DNA from: an uncultured Christensenellaceae bacterium
GTDB lineage: Bacteria > Bacillota > Clostridia > Christensenellales > Borkfalkiaceae
DNA length: 32,299 nucleotides
Direction of reading: 5' to 3'
Assembly (NCBI GenBank): GCA_910586675.1
Contig: CAJUJO010000019.1
Location: 1-32,299 of the forward strand
Part shown: in pieces, positions 6,004 through 13,047 of the stretch
How the letters are laid out: each line of letters starts with the position of its first letter
How positions within the stretch are numbered: the stretch's first letter is position 1
Notes under the pieces: generated by a model
What the model was told of the DNA's origin: nothing
The model's database searches: none
Seen by the model: only the letters and a program-made list of their open reading frames with translations
Made by a program: the position numbers and the translations under genes

Positions 6004-7230
6004 TTATAACTCCTTTATGAGAACGGCGATGGCGCCGCCTTGATTTAGTTCGGTGAGGCGGACGCGGTACACGCCCCCCTCTCGCGCGCCTTCGGCATGC
6101 ACACGGATATAGTTTTCGGTATAGCCGCCGTCCTCTTCAAAGAGCGCCGTCCGTTCCGTTCCGAGAAAGCGGGAAATATACTTTTCCTCCGCCTGCGCCG
6201 CCGCCCGCATGATGCGCGCCATGCGCTCTTTTTTGACGGCGGAGGGCAGATCCTTTTTCTTTGCCGCCGCCGTGCCCGCGCGCGGAGAAAAGGGAAAGCA
6301 ATGCACGTGCGCAAGCCCCGCTTCCGAGATGATAGAGAGCGACTGCAAAAAATCCTCTTCCGTTTCCGCGGGGAAGCCGACGATAATATCCGTCGTGATG
6401 GCGGCGTCGGGAAAACAGCGGTAGACGAGCGCGCACTTATGCAAATACTCTTCGCGCGTGTAATGCCGATTCATGGCGCGGAGCACAGAGTTAGAGCCGC
6501 TCTGCAAAGATAAATGGAAGTGCGGCATGACGTTGCCCGCCGAAACCACATCCGAAAGAAAGCGTTCGGTAATAATTCCCGCTTCCAGCGAGCCCAACCG
6601 TATGCGCGCGGGAACGTCCTTTAACAAACGGAGCAATCCGCCCAAGTCGGTTTCGCCGTCGCGGTAAGAGGAAATATCGATGCCCGTGAGTACGATTTCC
6701 TTTGCCCCGCAGGCAAGCGCCTCTTCGAGCACGCTTTCCGCCCTGCGGGAACGCGTCCGTCCGCGCAGATACGGAATAAGGCAGTAGGAGCAGAAATTGT
6801 CGCACCCGTCCTGAATGCGCAAAAAGGCGCGCGTTTTCGTACGCTTGGGGATAGGCAGCTCGCAAAAGATTTTTTCTTCCTCGCCCGCGAACACGCCCCG
6901 CTCGCCGAGCAGTGCAAGCACCTTGCCCTTTGCCTGCGCGCCCGTAACGAGGATAACGCCCTCCTTTTCCGCAAACGCCTGCGGCGCGTTCTGCGAAGCG
7001 CATCCGCACACGATCACGGGCGCTTGGGGATTGAATTTACGAAGGCGCGCAACCGCCTGGCGGCTCTTTTTTTCCGCTTCCGCCGTAACGGCGCAGGTGT
7101 TGATTAAATACAAATCGGCGGGGCAGGGCTCGTCCGTAACCTCAAAGCCGCGCTCTTCCAGCCCGCGTTGCAGGGAAGCGCTCTCGACCTCGTTCATTTT
7201 ACAGCCGAGGGTAAACACGCACGCCTTCAT
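6004..7230 (-). CDS. mtaB: tRNA t6A37 methylthiotransferase MtaB
   Basis: A radical-SAM enzyme of 408 residues that converts t6A37 to ms2t6A37 in tRNAs reading ANN codons. The N-terminal UPF0004 domain carries the three cysteines of the auxiliary iron-sulfur cluster (C10, C46, C77). The radical SAM motif C143xxxC147xxC150 (GCDNFCSYC) is followed by the family signature LIPYLRGRTRSR. The C-terminal region (about 350-405) is TRAM-like. Its start overlaps the rsmE stop by four bases (ATGA), so the two are coupled. MiaB and RimO share the fold, but the TLGCKMNEVES opening and operon position favour MtaB. Confidence 0.93.
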   Translation of the reverse strand: MKACVFTLGCKMNEVESASLQRGLEERGFEVTDEPCPADLYLINTCAVTAEAEKKSRQAVARLRKFNPQAPVIVCGCASQNAPQAFAEKEGVILVTGAQAKGKVLALLGERGVFAGEEEKIFCELPIPKRTKTRAFLRIQDGCDNFCSYCLIPYLRGRTRSRRAESVLEEALACGAKEIVLTGIDISSYRDGETDLGGLLRLLKDVPARIRLGSLEAGIITERFLSDVVSAGNVMPHFHLSLQSGSNSVLRAMNRHYTREEYLHKCALVYRCFPDAAITTDIIVGFPAETEEDFLQSLSIISEAGLAHVHCFPFSPRAGTAAAKKKDLPSAVKKERMARIMRAAAQAEEKYISRFLGTERTALFEEDGGYTENYIRVHAEGAREGGVYRVRLTELNQGGAIAVLIKEL

Positions 7231-7943
7231 TTAAGTTCCCCCGCGAGGTACATGACGACGGACAAAAGGGCGATCGCCGCCGTTTCGGCGCGCAAGATGC
7301 GCTTGCCCAGCGACACGCCCGCAAAGCCCGCCGCCCGCGCGCGTTGGTACTCCTCTTCGGTGAATCCCCCCTCGCTTCCGACGACGAGCGCGTACGAGCG
7401 CCCGCCGCCCACAATGCCGCCCGTGCCCGAAGGGAGAAATTCGCAGGCGAACAACTTGTGTTCGTACCCTTCCGCCGAAGCAATCGCCGCCCCGAAATTT
7501 TCAAAATAGACGACCTCGGGCGGAGCGGCGCGCAGGCACTGTTTCGCCGCCTCGCGCGAAACCCTGTTCAACCGTTCCAATTTATTTTCGTTCATGTACG
7601 CCGCGCAGTAGCGGGAAGAGAACACGCCGATTTTCTTGACGCCTAATTCCACCGCCTTCTGCACGACCAGCTCCGTCTTATCCCCTTTGAGCGCGCCGAC
7701 GAGCAAGAAAACGTCCGCGAGCGGCTCCTTATCGCAGACACGCTCCCCCGCGACGTGCACGAGCATACGCGATTTTTCCACGCGCGCGACGACGGCGGGA
7801 TACTCCTTTCCGCTCCCGTCGAGAAGGAGAATTTCGCTCCCTTCGGCAAGGCGCAGCACATTCTTGGCGTGGCGGAATTCCTCGCCCGAAAGCTCCACCT
7901 CTTCGGACACGGTATCCACAAAAAAACGTTTGGGCGCGGACAC
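7227..7943 (-). CDS. rsmE: 16S rRNA m3U1498 methyltransferase RsmE
   Basis: A 238-residue SPOUT-class methyltransferase that modifies U1498 of 16S rRNA. The N-terminal PUA-like domain (about 1-70) precedes the knotted SAM-binding domain. Signature motifs GSEGGFTEEE and LGKRILRAETA lie near the C-terminus, where the SPOUT knot forms. The start is GTG at 7943 with GGAGGG seven bases upstream, three bases after the prmA stop. It sits between prmA and mtaB in one operon, as in many Bacillota. Confidence 0.93.
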   Translation of the reverse strand: MSAPKRFFVDTVSEEVELSGEEFRHAKNVLRLAEGSEILLLDGSGKEYPAVVARVEKSRMLVHVAGERVCDKEPLADVFLLVGALKGDKTELVVQKAVELGVKKIGVFSSRYCAAYMNENKLERLNRVSREAAKQCLRAAPPEVVYFENFGAAIASAEGYEHKLFACEFLPSGTGGIVGGGRSYALVVGSEGGFTEEEYQRARAAGFAGVSLGKRILRAETAAIALLSVVMYLAGELK

Positions 7944-7946
7944 GGG

Positions 7947-8906
7947 TCAACCCTCCTTCCTGCGGCACAATACGAGCGCGTACCATTCGCCCTTTTTGCG
8001 CTCCTTGATAATTTCCATTCCGACGGCGGAATATTTTTCCCTGACGAAGGAAAGCCGGCTCTCGATAATGCCGCTTAAAATGAGCACGCCGCCCTCTTTC
8101 AGATTTTTCGGGATAGAGGGCGCGAGCAGGGCGAGCACCTCCGCCGTGATATTGGCGAGCATGATCTCTCCCTTGATTGCGGTATCGTCCAAGAGGTTGG
8201 AATGCGCGACGACCGTCTGATCGGAAACGCCGTTTAAGGCGCAGTTGTGGCGCGCGCTGTCTACGGCGACGGTGTCGATGTCGGTAAGGTACGCCTTCCC
8301 CGCGCCTAACTTGACGGCGGAAATGCCGAGAATTCCGCTCCCGCAGCCGACGTCGATGACCGTTTCCCCGCCGCGGAGATATTCCTGTAAAAGCTCCACG
8401 CACATGGAGGTGGTTTCATGTTCGCCCGTGCCGAACGCCATGTTGGAATCGAGCAGGACGACCTGCTCCCCCGCCTGCTTTTCGTATGCGATCCATTCGG
8501 GCACGACGACGATTTTGCCGAGGTGAATGGGGCGGAAATGCTTTTTCCACACGTCGATCCAATCGTCCCCTTCGATGACGCGCTTGGTCTCTTCCAGCGT
8601 GCCGAAGGGGATCGCGCCGCCCGAGCGTTCGCGCGCGGCGTAAATATCGCGCATGATGAGCGCCGCCACCTCTTCCGCCTTGTCGAGGGAGAGGAAGCAT
8701 TTGACGAGCACGTCCGTCTTTTGATTCTGTTCGGGCGAGAGGCTCTCGTCCATGTAATCCCAGAACACGGTGGAGTCCTTTTGCAAGGCGATAACGTCGT
8801 TCACGTCGCATACGGTTACGCCGTGCGTGGTGTAATTCCACATGGCGTCGGCGACGAGCTCGCTCCCCTCCGTGGTGGTATGTACGGTCAATTCTGTAAA
8901 TTTCAT
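7947..8906 (-). CDS. prmA: Ribosomal protein L11 methyltransferase PrmA
   Basis: A 319-residue class I SAM-dependent methyltransferase that trimethylates ribosomal protein L11. A family N-terminal domain (MKFTELTVHTTTEGSELVAD) leads into the SAM motif VIDVGCGSGILGISAVKLGA, the acidic ribose-binding DID, and the NIT (LANITAEVLALLAP) catalytic-loop motif. It is usually the gene after dnaJ; here two HTH genes have come between, and prmA has its own perfect promoter. The -10 hexamer ends six bases before the ATG, and no ribosome site exists upstream, so the mRNA should be leaderless. The start matches the family N-terminus, so it is not a mis-called start. Confidence 0.93.
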   Translation of the reverse strand: MKFTELTVHTTTEGSELVADAMWNYTTHGVTVCDVNDVIALQKDSTVFWDYMDESLSPEQNQKTDVLVKCFLSLDKAEEVAALIMRDIYAARERSGGAIPFGTLEETKRVIEGDDWIDVWKKHFRPIHLGKIVVVPEWIAYEKQAGEQVVLLDSNMAFGTGEHETTSMCVELLQEYLRGGETVIDVGCGSGILGISAVKLGAGKAYLTDIDTVAVDSARHNCALNGVSDQTVVAHSNLLDDTAIKGEIMLANITAEVLALLAPSIPKNLKEGGVLILSGIIESRLSFVREKYSAVGMEIIKERKKGEWYALVLCRRKEG

Positions 8907-8912
8907 GATTTT

Positions 8913-8941
8913 ATTATATGGAGGAAATCAAAAAATGTCAA
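8913..8941 (-). promoter_or_regulatory. Consensus promoter of prmA (leaderless start)
   Basis: Minus-strand TTGACA (8936-8941), exactly 17 bp, TATAAT (8913-8918): a perfect sigma-A promoter. The usual start position, 7 bases past the hexamer, falls on the A of the prmA ATG (8906). Confidence 0.9.
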
Positions 8942-8963
8942 GGGGAATATGCGATAGCACCCG

Positions 8964-9091
8964 CCGCAAAATTTGCTACATAAATTTCTGTACTCCATGC
9001 AAACAAATCTAATATGCGTTATCATAAAGAACGCCAAACAAAACCGACAAAAAATTTTCACACAAATTTGTACTTCCCAAGCAAAGAAGTT
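8964..9091. repeat. Imperfect ~45-bp direct repeat pair
   Basis: Copy 1 at 8964-9008 and copy 2 at 9044-9091 align with a few gaps. Both contain CCG, AAATTT, GTACT and (T/A)GCAAA in the same order. They occupy the divergent intergenic space between prmA and the HTH gene at 9142. Copy 2 reaches the -35 region of the HTH gene, so paired regulator-binding sites are possible. Confidence 0.45.
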
Positions 9092-9100
9092 TTTTATGTG

Positions 9101-9106
9101 TATAAT
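9101..9106 (+). promoter_or_regulatory. -10 element of the 84-aa HTH gene
   Basis: A perfect TATAAT lies 35 bases before the ATG. No good -35 stands at 17-18 bp, where the end of the direct repeat lies, so activator dependence is possible. Confidence 0.5.
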
Positions 9107-9141
9107 GTAAATCAAGATACAAATTACAAAGGAGATAACTT

Positions 9142-9396
9142 ATGAAAGAAAAAACTTACGGTTGGTTTAACAGAGACATATTTAAGAAGCGCCTGCGGGA
9201 ATGCTTTGAAAATTCGGGATATACCCTGCAACAAATTTCGGAACTGACGGAAGTACCACTTGCCGCGCTGCAAAGGTATTTGAAAGGCGTTTTACCGAAC
9301 GTAATATATTTCGGCAGAATTTGCTACGGTCTCAACCTCGACGGAAACTACCTGTTGCAAACGGGAAAATACCTCAACAAAAAAACCGAGGAATAA
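9142..9396 (+). CDS. Small HTH (Xre/Cro-like) regulator
   Basis: An 84-residue protein. Residues about 14-55 (RLRECFENSGYTLQQISELTEVPLAALQRYLKG) have the helix-turn-helix pattern of Xre/Cro-type repressors. The tail is short with no added domain, so it should be a simple DNA-binding protein. The ribosome site AAAGGAG is optimal (7 bases). It reads away from prmA and toward the HTH gene at 9439, sharing the terminator hairpin between them. The targets are unknown; the direct repeats upstream could be its own operators. Confidence 0.75.
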   Translation: MKEKTYGWFNRDIFKKRLRECFENSGYTLQQISELTEVPLAALQRYLKGVLPNVIYFGRICYGLNLDGNYLLQTGKYLNKKTEE

Positions 9397-9431
9397 AAAA
9401 CTCCGAGCCGACGGAGTTTCCGTCGGCTCGG
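9397..9431. terminator. Terminator between two convergent HTH genes
   Basis: A 13-bp perfect stem (9403-9415 with 9419-9431, core CCGAGCCGACGGA). The minus strand continues into TTTTTT, so it works best for the leftward gene and possibly for both. Its core matches the dnaJ terminator at 9814. Confidence 0.85.
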
Positions 9432-9438
9432 GATTACT

Positions 9439-9672
9439 TTATTTCAGATTCCGCGTTTTTGCGCCCGTTTCGTCCTCTAACCCGATCAGATAATCGGACG
9501 ATACGTCGAAGAATATCGCAAGTCTGTTGATATGGGTCAGCTTCGGTTCGTTTGCGTCGTTCTCCCAATTACAAATTGCGCCGTCCGTTACTTGGATTTT
9601 TTCCGCCAACTCCTTCATGGAAAGTCCGCGCTCCTGCCGAAGCTCCCTCAGCCTTTCGGCAAATGTGCTCAT
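9439..9672 (-). CDS. Xre-family repressor, probably leaderless
   Basis: A 77-residue Xre-type regulator (MSTFAERLRELRQERGLSM..) with a clear HTH_3 domain: ELAEKIQVTDGAICNWEND contains helix-turn-helix, and the canonical W-E-N follows. The tail SSDYLIGLEDE is typical of short phage- or ICE-type repressors. A longer frame opens at 9714, but those 14 residues overlap the promoter. The ATG at 9672 begins 7 bases after TATAAT (9680-9685) and has no ribosome site, so the mRNA is probably leaderless. Its promoter is interleaved with a divergent promoter for a small RNA, and an inverted repeat covers both, suggesting autorepression. Confidence 0.85.
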   Translation of the reverse strand: MSTFAERLRELRQERGLSMKELAEKIQVTDGAICNWENDANEPKLTHINRLAIFFDVSSDYLIGLEDETGAKTRNLK

Positions 9673-9684
9673 GTGAATTATTAT

Positions 9685-9728
9685 ACTTAGAAAAATAAAT
9701 AAAATGCTTGACATTTAGTTTTCTAAGT
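9685..9728. promoter_or_regulatory. Shared inverted-repeat operator of divergent promoters
   Basis: ACTTAGAAAA (9685-9694) and TTTTCTAAGT (9719-9728) are perfect inverses. The match extends to 16 bp with one mismatch (9685-9700 against 9713-9728). Each arm abuts a TATAAT, one leftward (9680-9685) and one rightward (9731-9736). This placement is expected for an Xre repressor controlling both promoters. Confidence 0.75.
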
Positions 9729-9736
9729 GATATAAT
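9708..9736 (+). promoter_or_regulatory. Consensus promoter of the small RNA
   Basis: TTGACA (9708-9713), 17 bp, TATAAT (9731-9736): perfect on both hexamers. The predicted start is near 9743. Confidence 0.85.
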
Positions 9737-9742
9737 CATAGC

Positions 9743-9803
9743 AGATACACCCAAACCCATCTCGTTCCCGTTGCTGCGTATGCGGCAACGGGAACTTGTT
9801 TTA
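9743..9803 (+). ncRNA. Putative ~60-nt small RNA opposite the Xre gene
   Basis: This short transcription unit has a perfect promoter and ends in a strong intrinsic terminator (GTTCCCGTTGC, 9764-9774, with GCAACGGGAAC, 9785-9795, extendable to 14 pairs, then TTGTTTT). Between start and hairpin lie only about 20 unstructured bases rich in ACCC and CCCATCTC. No start codon with a ribosome site is present, so it is probably noncoding. The free C-rich segment could pair with G-rich ribosome sites; that is inference. It is divergent from the Xre repressor and shares its operator. Confidence 0.6.
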
Positions 9804-9813
9804 ATTATAAAAA

Positions 9814-9847
9814 CCCCGAGCCGACGAAACATTTCGTCGGCTCGGGG
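9814..9847 (-). terminator. Terminator of the dnaK operon
   Basis: A 16-bp stem (9814-9829 with 9832-9847, core CCGAGCCGACG) followed on the minus strand by TTTTTATAATT, 15 bases after the dnaJ stop. Confidence 0.85.
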
Positions 9848-9862
9848 GGGTTTGTAATAACT

Positions 9863-11002
9863 TCATTTCATATAGGGCTCTTTTCCGTAGAGGGCGGAAA
9901 CGTTATCGGCATACTTGCGCGATTTTTCAAACTGCTTTACTTCAAACAGCTCCGCCGCTTCGGAAAGCTTCTTCTTCTGCTCCTTGGAAAGCTTGGTGGG
10001 CACTTCCACGAACACCCGCAGGTACAGGTTGCCCGTTCCGTTCCTCGTCTTTAAGCCCTTGCCGCGGACGGTGAACGTCGCGCCCGACTGCGTGCCTTCG
10101 GGAATCTGATACTCGAACACGTCGTCTATATCGGGAACCTTTACCGTTCCGCCGAGCGCCGCCGTCGCAAACGGGATAGGCAAATCGACGTACAAGTCCA
10201 TATTCTTGCGCGTGAAAATTTTATGCGGCTCCACGCGGAATACGACGATGAGGTCTCCCGCCGCGCCGCCGTCGACGCCCGCCTGACCGAACCCGCGCTT
10301 TCTGATATACGAATTGTTGTCCACGCCCGCGGGAATGTTGAGCGTTACGCGCGTTTCCGTGCGCACGGAGCCCTTGCCCTTGCAGTCGGGGCACTTATCG
10401 GTGATGATCCTGCCCGAACCACCGCAATCGGGACATGCCCCCACGCGAACCGTTCTGCCGAACATGGTATCCTGCGTATAGCGCACCTGCCCCTTACCGC
10501 CGCACTTGCCGCACGTCTTGTAGGCGGTGCCGCCCTTGGCGCCCGTGCCGCGGCAGGTCTTGCACGGCTCGTTGCGGCTGTATACGATTTCCTTCGTGCA
10601 GCCCTTCGCCGCGTCCATAAACGAGAGCGTCATCTCCCGCTGAATGTCGTCGCCCGTGGTGTCGCGCTGAACGGAGGCGCTCCCGCCGAAGCCCTGGAAG
10701 ATACTGTCGAAAATATCCCCGAAGCCGCCGAACCCGCCGAACCCGCCCGCGCCCGCTCCGCCGCCGAAGCCGCCCATGCCCGGGTGCTCCTGCTCGTAAT
10801 CGTACGCGGCGCGCTTCTGCTTATCGGAGAGAACTTCGTTCGCCTCGTTGATTTCCTTGAATTTTTCCGCCGCGAGCTTGTCGCCGGGGTGAAGGTCGGG
10901 GTGATACTGTTTGACCAGCTTTTTATACGCCGCCTTGATCTCGTCCTCCGAAGCCGTCTTGCTCACGCCGAGAATTTCATAGTAATTCTTTTTTTCTGCC
11001 AT
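9863..11002 (-). CDS. dnaJ: Chaperone DnaJ (Hsp40)
   Basis: A 379-residue type I J-protein that delivers substrates to DnaK and stimulates its ATPase. The J domain (1-70) has HPD at 34-36. A Gly/Phe-rich linker (about 75-110) follows, then four CxxCxGxG-type zinc repeats (about 145-215: CKTCRGTG, CGKCGGKG, CPDCGGSG, CPDCKGKG). Two beta-barrel client-binding domains complete the protein. The ribosome site is weak (TAAGG). It is the last gene of the hrcA operon but is separated from dnaK by 211 bp containing several hairpins, which is unusual and may adjust the DnaK:DnaJ ratio or stabilise mRNA. Confidence 0.97.
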   Translation of the reverse strand: MAEKKNYYEILGVSKTASEDEIKAAYKKLVKQYHPDLHPGDKLAAEKFKEINEANEVLSDKQKRAAYDYEQEHPGMGGFGGGAGAGGFGGFGGFGDIFDSIFQGFGGSASVQRDTTGDDIQREMTLSFMDAAKGCTKEIVYSRNEPCKTCRGTGAKGGTAYKTCGKCGGKGQVRYTQDTMFGRTVRVGACPDCGGSGRIITDKCPDCKGKGSVRTETRVTLNIPAGVDNNSYIRKRGFGQAGVDGGAAGDLIVVFRVEPHKIFTRKNMDLYVDLPIPFATAALGGTVKVPDIDDVFEYQIPEGTQSGATFTVRGKGLKTRNGTGNLYLRVFVEVPTKLSKEQKKKLSEAAELFEVKQFEKSRKYADNVSALYGKEPYMK

Positions 11003-11044
11003 GATGTTGCAACCTTAGGTTTTATGTTTCAATCGGGGCGCAAG

Positions 11045-11203
11045 GAGGGTTCCCCTCCGCCCGCGCACTCAATTTGCCGATACCTCGGCTGAAAGGGTTG
11101 AAGGCGCGCGGAATATATCGAGTGCCCCGAAAAATCCGCGCGCCGAGGGGAAGCCCCTCCCCCATCGTACGAATTCTTGTATCGCCTACAAGAATTCGTA
11201 CGA
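11045..11203. repeat. Hairpin cluster between dnaK and dnaJ
   Basis: The 211-bp dnaK-dnaJ gap has no ORF but holds four inverted repeats. They are GGAGGG/CCCTCC near 11045, a 10-bp GC-rich repeat (11103-11112 with 11135-11144), GAGGGG/CCCCTC near 11145, and a perfect 17-bp repeat with a 5-base loop (11165-11181 with 11187-11203). None has a T-run, so they look like mRNA-processing or stabilising structures rather than terminators. Confidence 0.6.
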
Positions 11204-11213
11204 AATATTCGTT

Positions 11214-13010
11214 TTACTGGTGGAACTCCTCGTCGCCTGCCGCGCCCGCTTCGGGATTTGCTCCCTGCGCGCCGCCCGCCTGCTGGTACATCCTGGCGAA
11301 CACGGGCTGAACGGCGTTCGTCAACGTTTCGTAAGCCGCCTTGATTTTATCGTCGTCCTCCGTTTCCAGCTCCTTCTTCGCTTCGTCGATTGCGCTTTGC
11401 AGCGTCTGCTTATCCTCTTCGGAAAGCTTCTCGCCGCCCTCCTTCATCGTCTGTTCGACGGAGAAGATGAGCCCGTCGAGCTTGTTTTTGTTCTCGACCT
11501 TCTGCTTGCGCTCCTTGTCCTCTTGCGCATACTGCTCGGCTTCTTTAACCGCCTTATTGATTTCGTCCTCGGAAAGGTTAGTGGAAGAAGTGATGGTAAT
11601 ATCCGTGCTCTTGCCCGTACCCAGGTCTTTGGCTTCCACGTGCACGATTCCGTTTGCGTCTACGTCGAAGGTAACTTCGATCTGCGGAATGCCGCGGGGC
11701 GCGGGCGCGATGCCCGTGAGCATGAACCTGCCCATCGTCTTGTTGTCGCGGCAGAATTCGCGCTCGCCCTGCAAAATGTGGATTTCCACGCTCGTCTGAT
11801 TGTCCGCCGCCGTGGAGAATACCTGGCTCTTCTTTACGGGGATGGTCGTGTTTCTGTCGATGAGCCGCGTGAACACGCCGCCCAGCGTTTCGATGCCGAG
11901 GGAGAGGGGCATGACGTCGAGAAGGAGCACGTCCTTGACCTCGCCCGTCAATACGCCGCCCTGAATCGCCGCGCCGACCGCGACGCATTCGTCGGGATTG
12001 ATTCCCTTGAACGGCTCTTTGCCCGTGAGCTGTTTGACCTTTGCGACGACGGCGGGGATACGCGTGGAACCGCCGACGAGGATAACCTTGTCGATGTCGT
12101 TATAGGAAAGACCAGCGTCCTTCATTGCAAGGCGCATGGGCTCCGCCGTTTTTTCCACGAGGTCCGCCGTGAGCGCGTCGAACTTCTGGCGGGTAATGTC
12201 CATCTCGAGGTGCGCGGGACCCGCTTCCGTCATAGAGATGAAGGGAAGGGAAACGGAAGTCGAGTTCATACCGGAAAGCTCGATCTTCGCCTTTTCCGCC
12301 GCCTCCTTCAATCTCTGCAGCGCCATCTTGTCTTTGGAAAGATCGACGCCGTGGCTCTTCTTGAACTCTTCCACCATGTAGTCCATAAGCTTCTTGTCGA
12401 AGTCGTCGCCGCCGAGCATGTTGTTGCCGTTGGTCGCAAGCACCTCGAACACGCCGTCGGAAATTTCCAGAATGGAAACGTCGAACGTGCCGCCGCCGAG
12501 GTCGTAAATCATGACCTTGCTGTTTTCCTTATCCTTATCCAAGCCGTAGGAAAGCGCCGCCGCCGTGGGCTCGTTGATGATTCTCAGAACGTTGAGCCCC
12601 GCGATCTTGCCCGCGTCCTTGGTCGCCTGGCGCTGCGCGTCGGTGAAGTATGCGGGGCAGGTGATGACGGCGTCCGTTACCTTGCCGCCGAGGTACGCTT
12701 CCGCGTCCGCTTTGAGCTTGGAAAGGATCATCGCCGAAATTTCCTGCGGGGAATAATTCTTTTCGTCGATTTTCACTTTATAGTCCGACCCCATGTGGCG
12801 CTTGATGGAAATGACCGTCTTGTCGGGATTGGCGACAGCCTGGCGCTTCGCCACCTGCCCGACCACGCGCGAGCCGTCCTTCTGGAACGCGACGACGGAA
12901 GGGGTCGTGCGCGCGCCTTCCGCGTTGGCGATGACGACGGGCTCGCCGCCTTCCATGACCGCCACGCAAGAGTTGGTAGTTCCCAAATCGATACCGATAA
13001 CCTTAGACAT
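11214..13010 (-). CDS. dnaK: Chaperone DnaK (Hsp70)
   Basis: A 598-residue ATP-dependent chaperone. It opens with the nucleotide-binding signature IGIDLGTTNSCVAV, and the second phosphate motif IYDLGGGTFDVSIL and VILVGGSTRIPAVV follow. The substrate-binding beta domain begins after the linker VLLLDVMPLSLG, and the helical lid ends in a short acidic tail (GAAGDEEFHQ). Length fits Firmicutes DnaK, which lack part of the actin-like insertion of Proteobacteria. The start has a GGAGAG-type ribosome site. It follows grpE by 37 bp in the CIRCE-controlled operon. Confidence 0.98.
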   Translation of the reverse strand: MSKVIGIDLGTTNSCVAVMEGGEPVVIANAEGARTTPSVVAFQKDGSRVVGQVAKRQAVANPDKTVISIKRHMGSDYKVKIDEKNYSPQEISAMILSKLKADAEAYLGGKVTDAVITCPAYFTDAQRQATKDAGKIAGLNVLRIINEPTAAALSYGLDKDKENSKVMIYDLGGGTFDVSILEISDGVFEVLATNGNNMLGGDDFDKKLMDYMVEEFKKSHGVDLSKDKMALQRLKEAAEKAKIELSGMNSTSVSLPFISMTEAGPAHLEMDITRQKFDALTADLVEKTAEPMRLAMKDAGLSYNDIDKVILVGGSTRIPAVVAKVKQLTGKEPFKGINPDECVAVGAAIQGGVLTGEVKDVLLLDVMPLSLGIETLGGVFTRLIDRNTTIPVKKSQVFSTAADNQTSVEIHILQGEREFCRDNKTMGRFMLTGIAPAPRGIPQIEVTFDVDANGIVHVEAKDLGTGKSTDITITSSTNLSEDEINKAVKEAEQYAQEDKERKQKVENKNKLDGLIFSVEQTMKEGGEKLSEEDKQTLQSAIDEAKKELETEDDDKIKAAYETLTNAVQPVFARMYQQAGGAQGANPEAGAAGDEEFHQ

Positions 13011-13047
13011 AATATTTTCTCTCCTTAATTCTTAAATTTTGCAACAT

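Noticed and set aside
9814..9847. Same hairpin core at 9403 and 9814 read as transposon ends
   Set aside because: Each lies directly after a gene stop and has a T-run on the expected strand. They are independent terminators with a similar core, and there is no target duplication or transposase.
11220..13028. 602-codon plus-strand ORF opposite dnaK
   Set aside because: It is the antisense shadow of dnaK in high-GC codons. It has no ribosome site and no recognisable domains.
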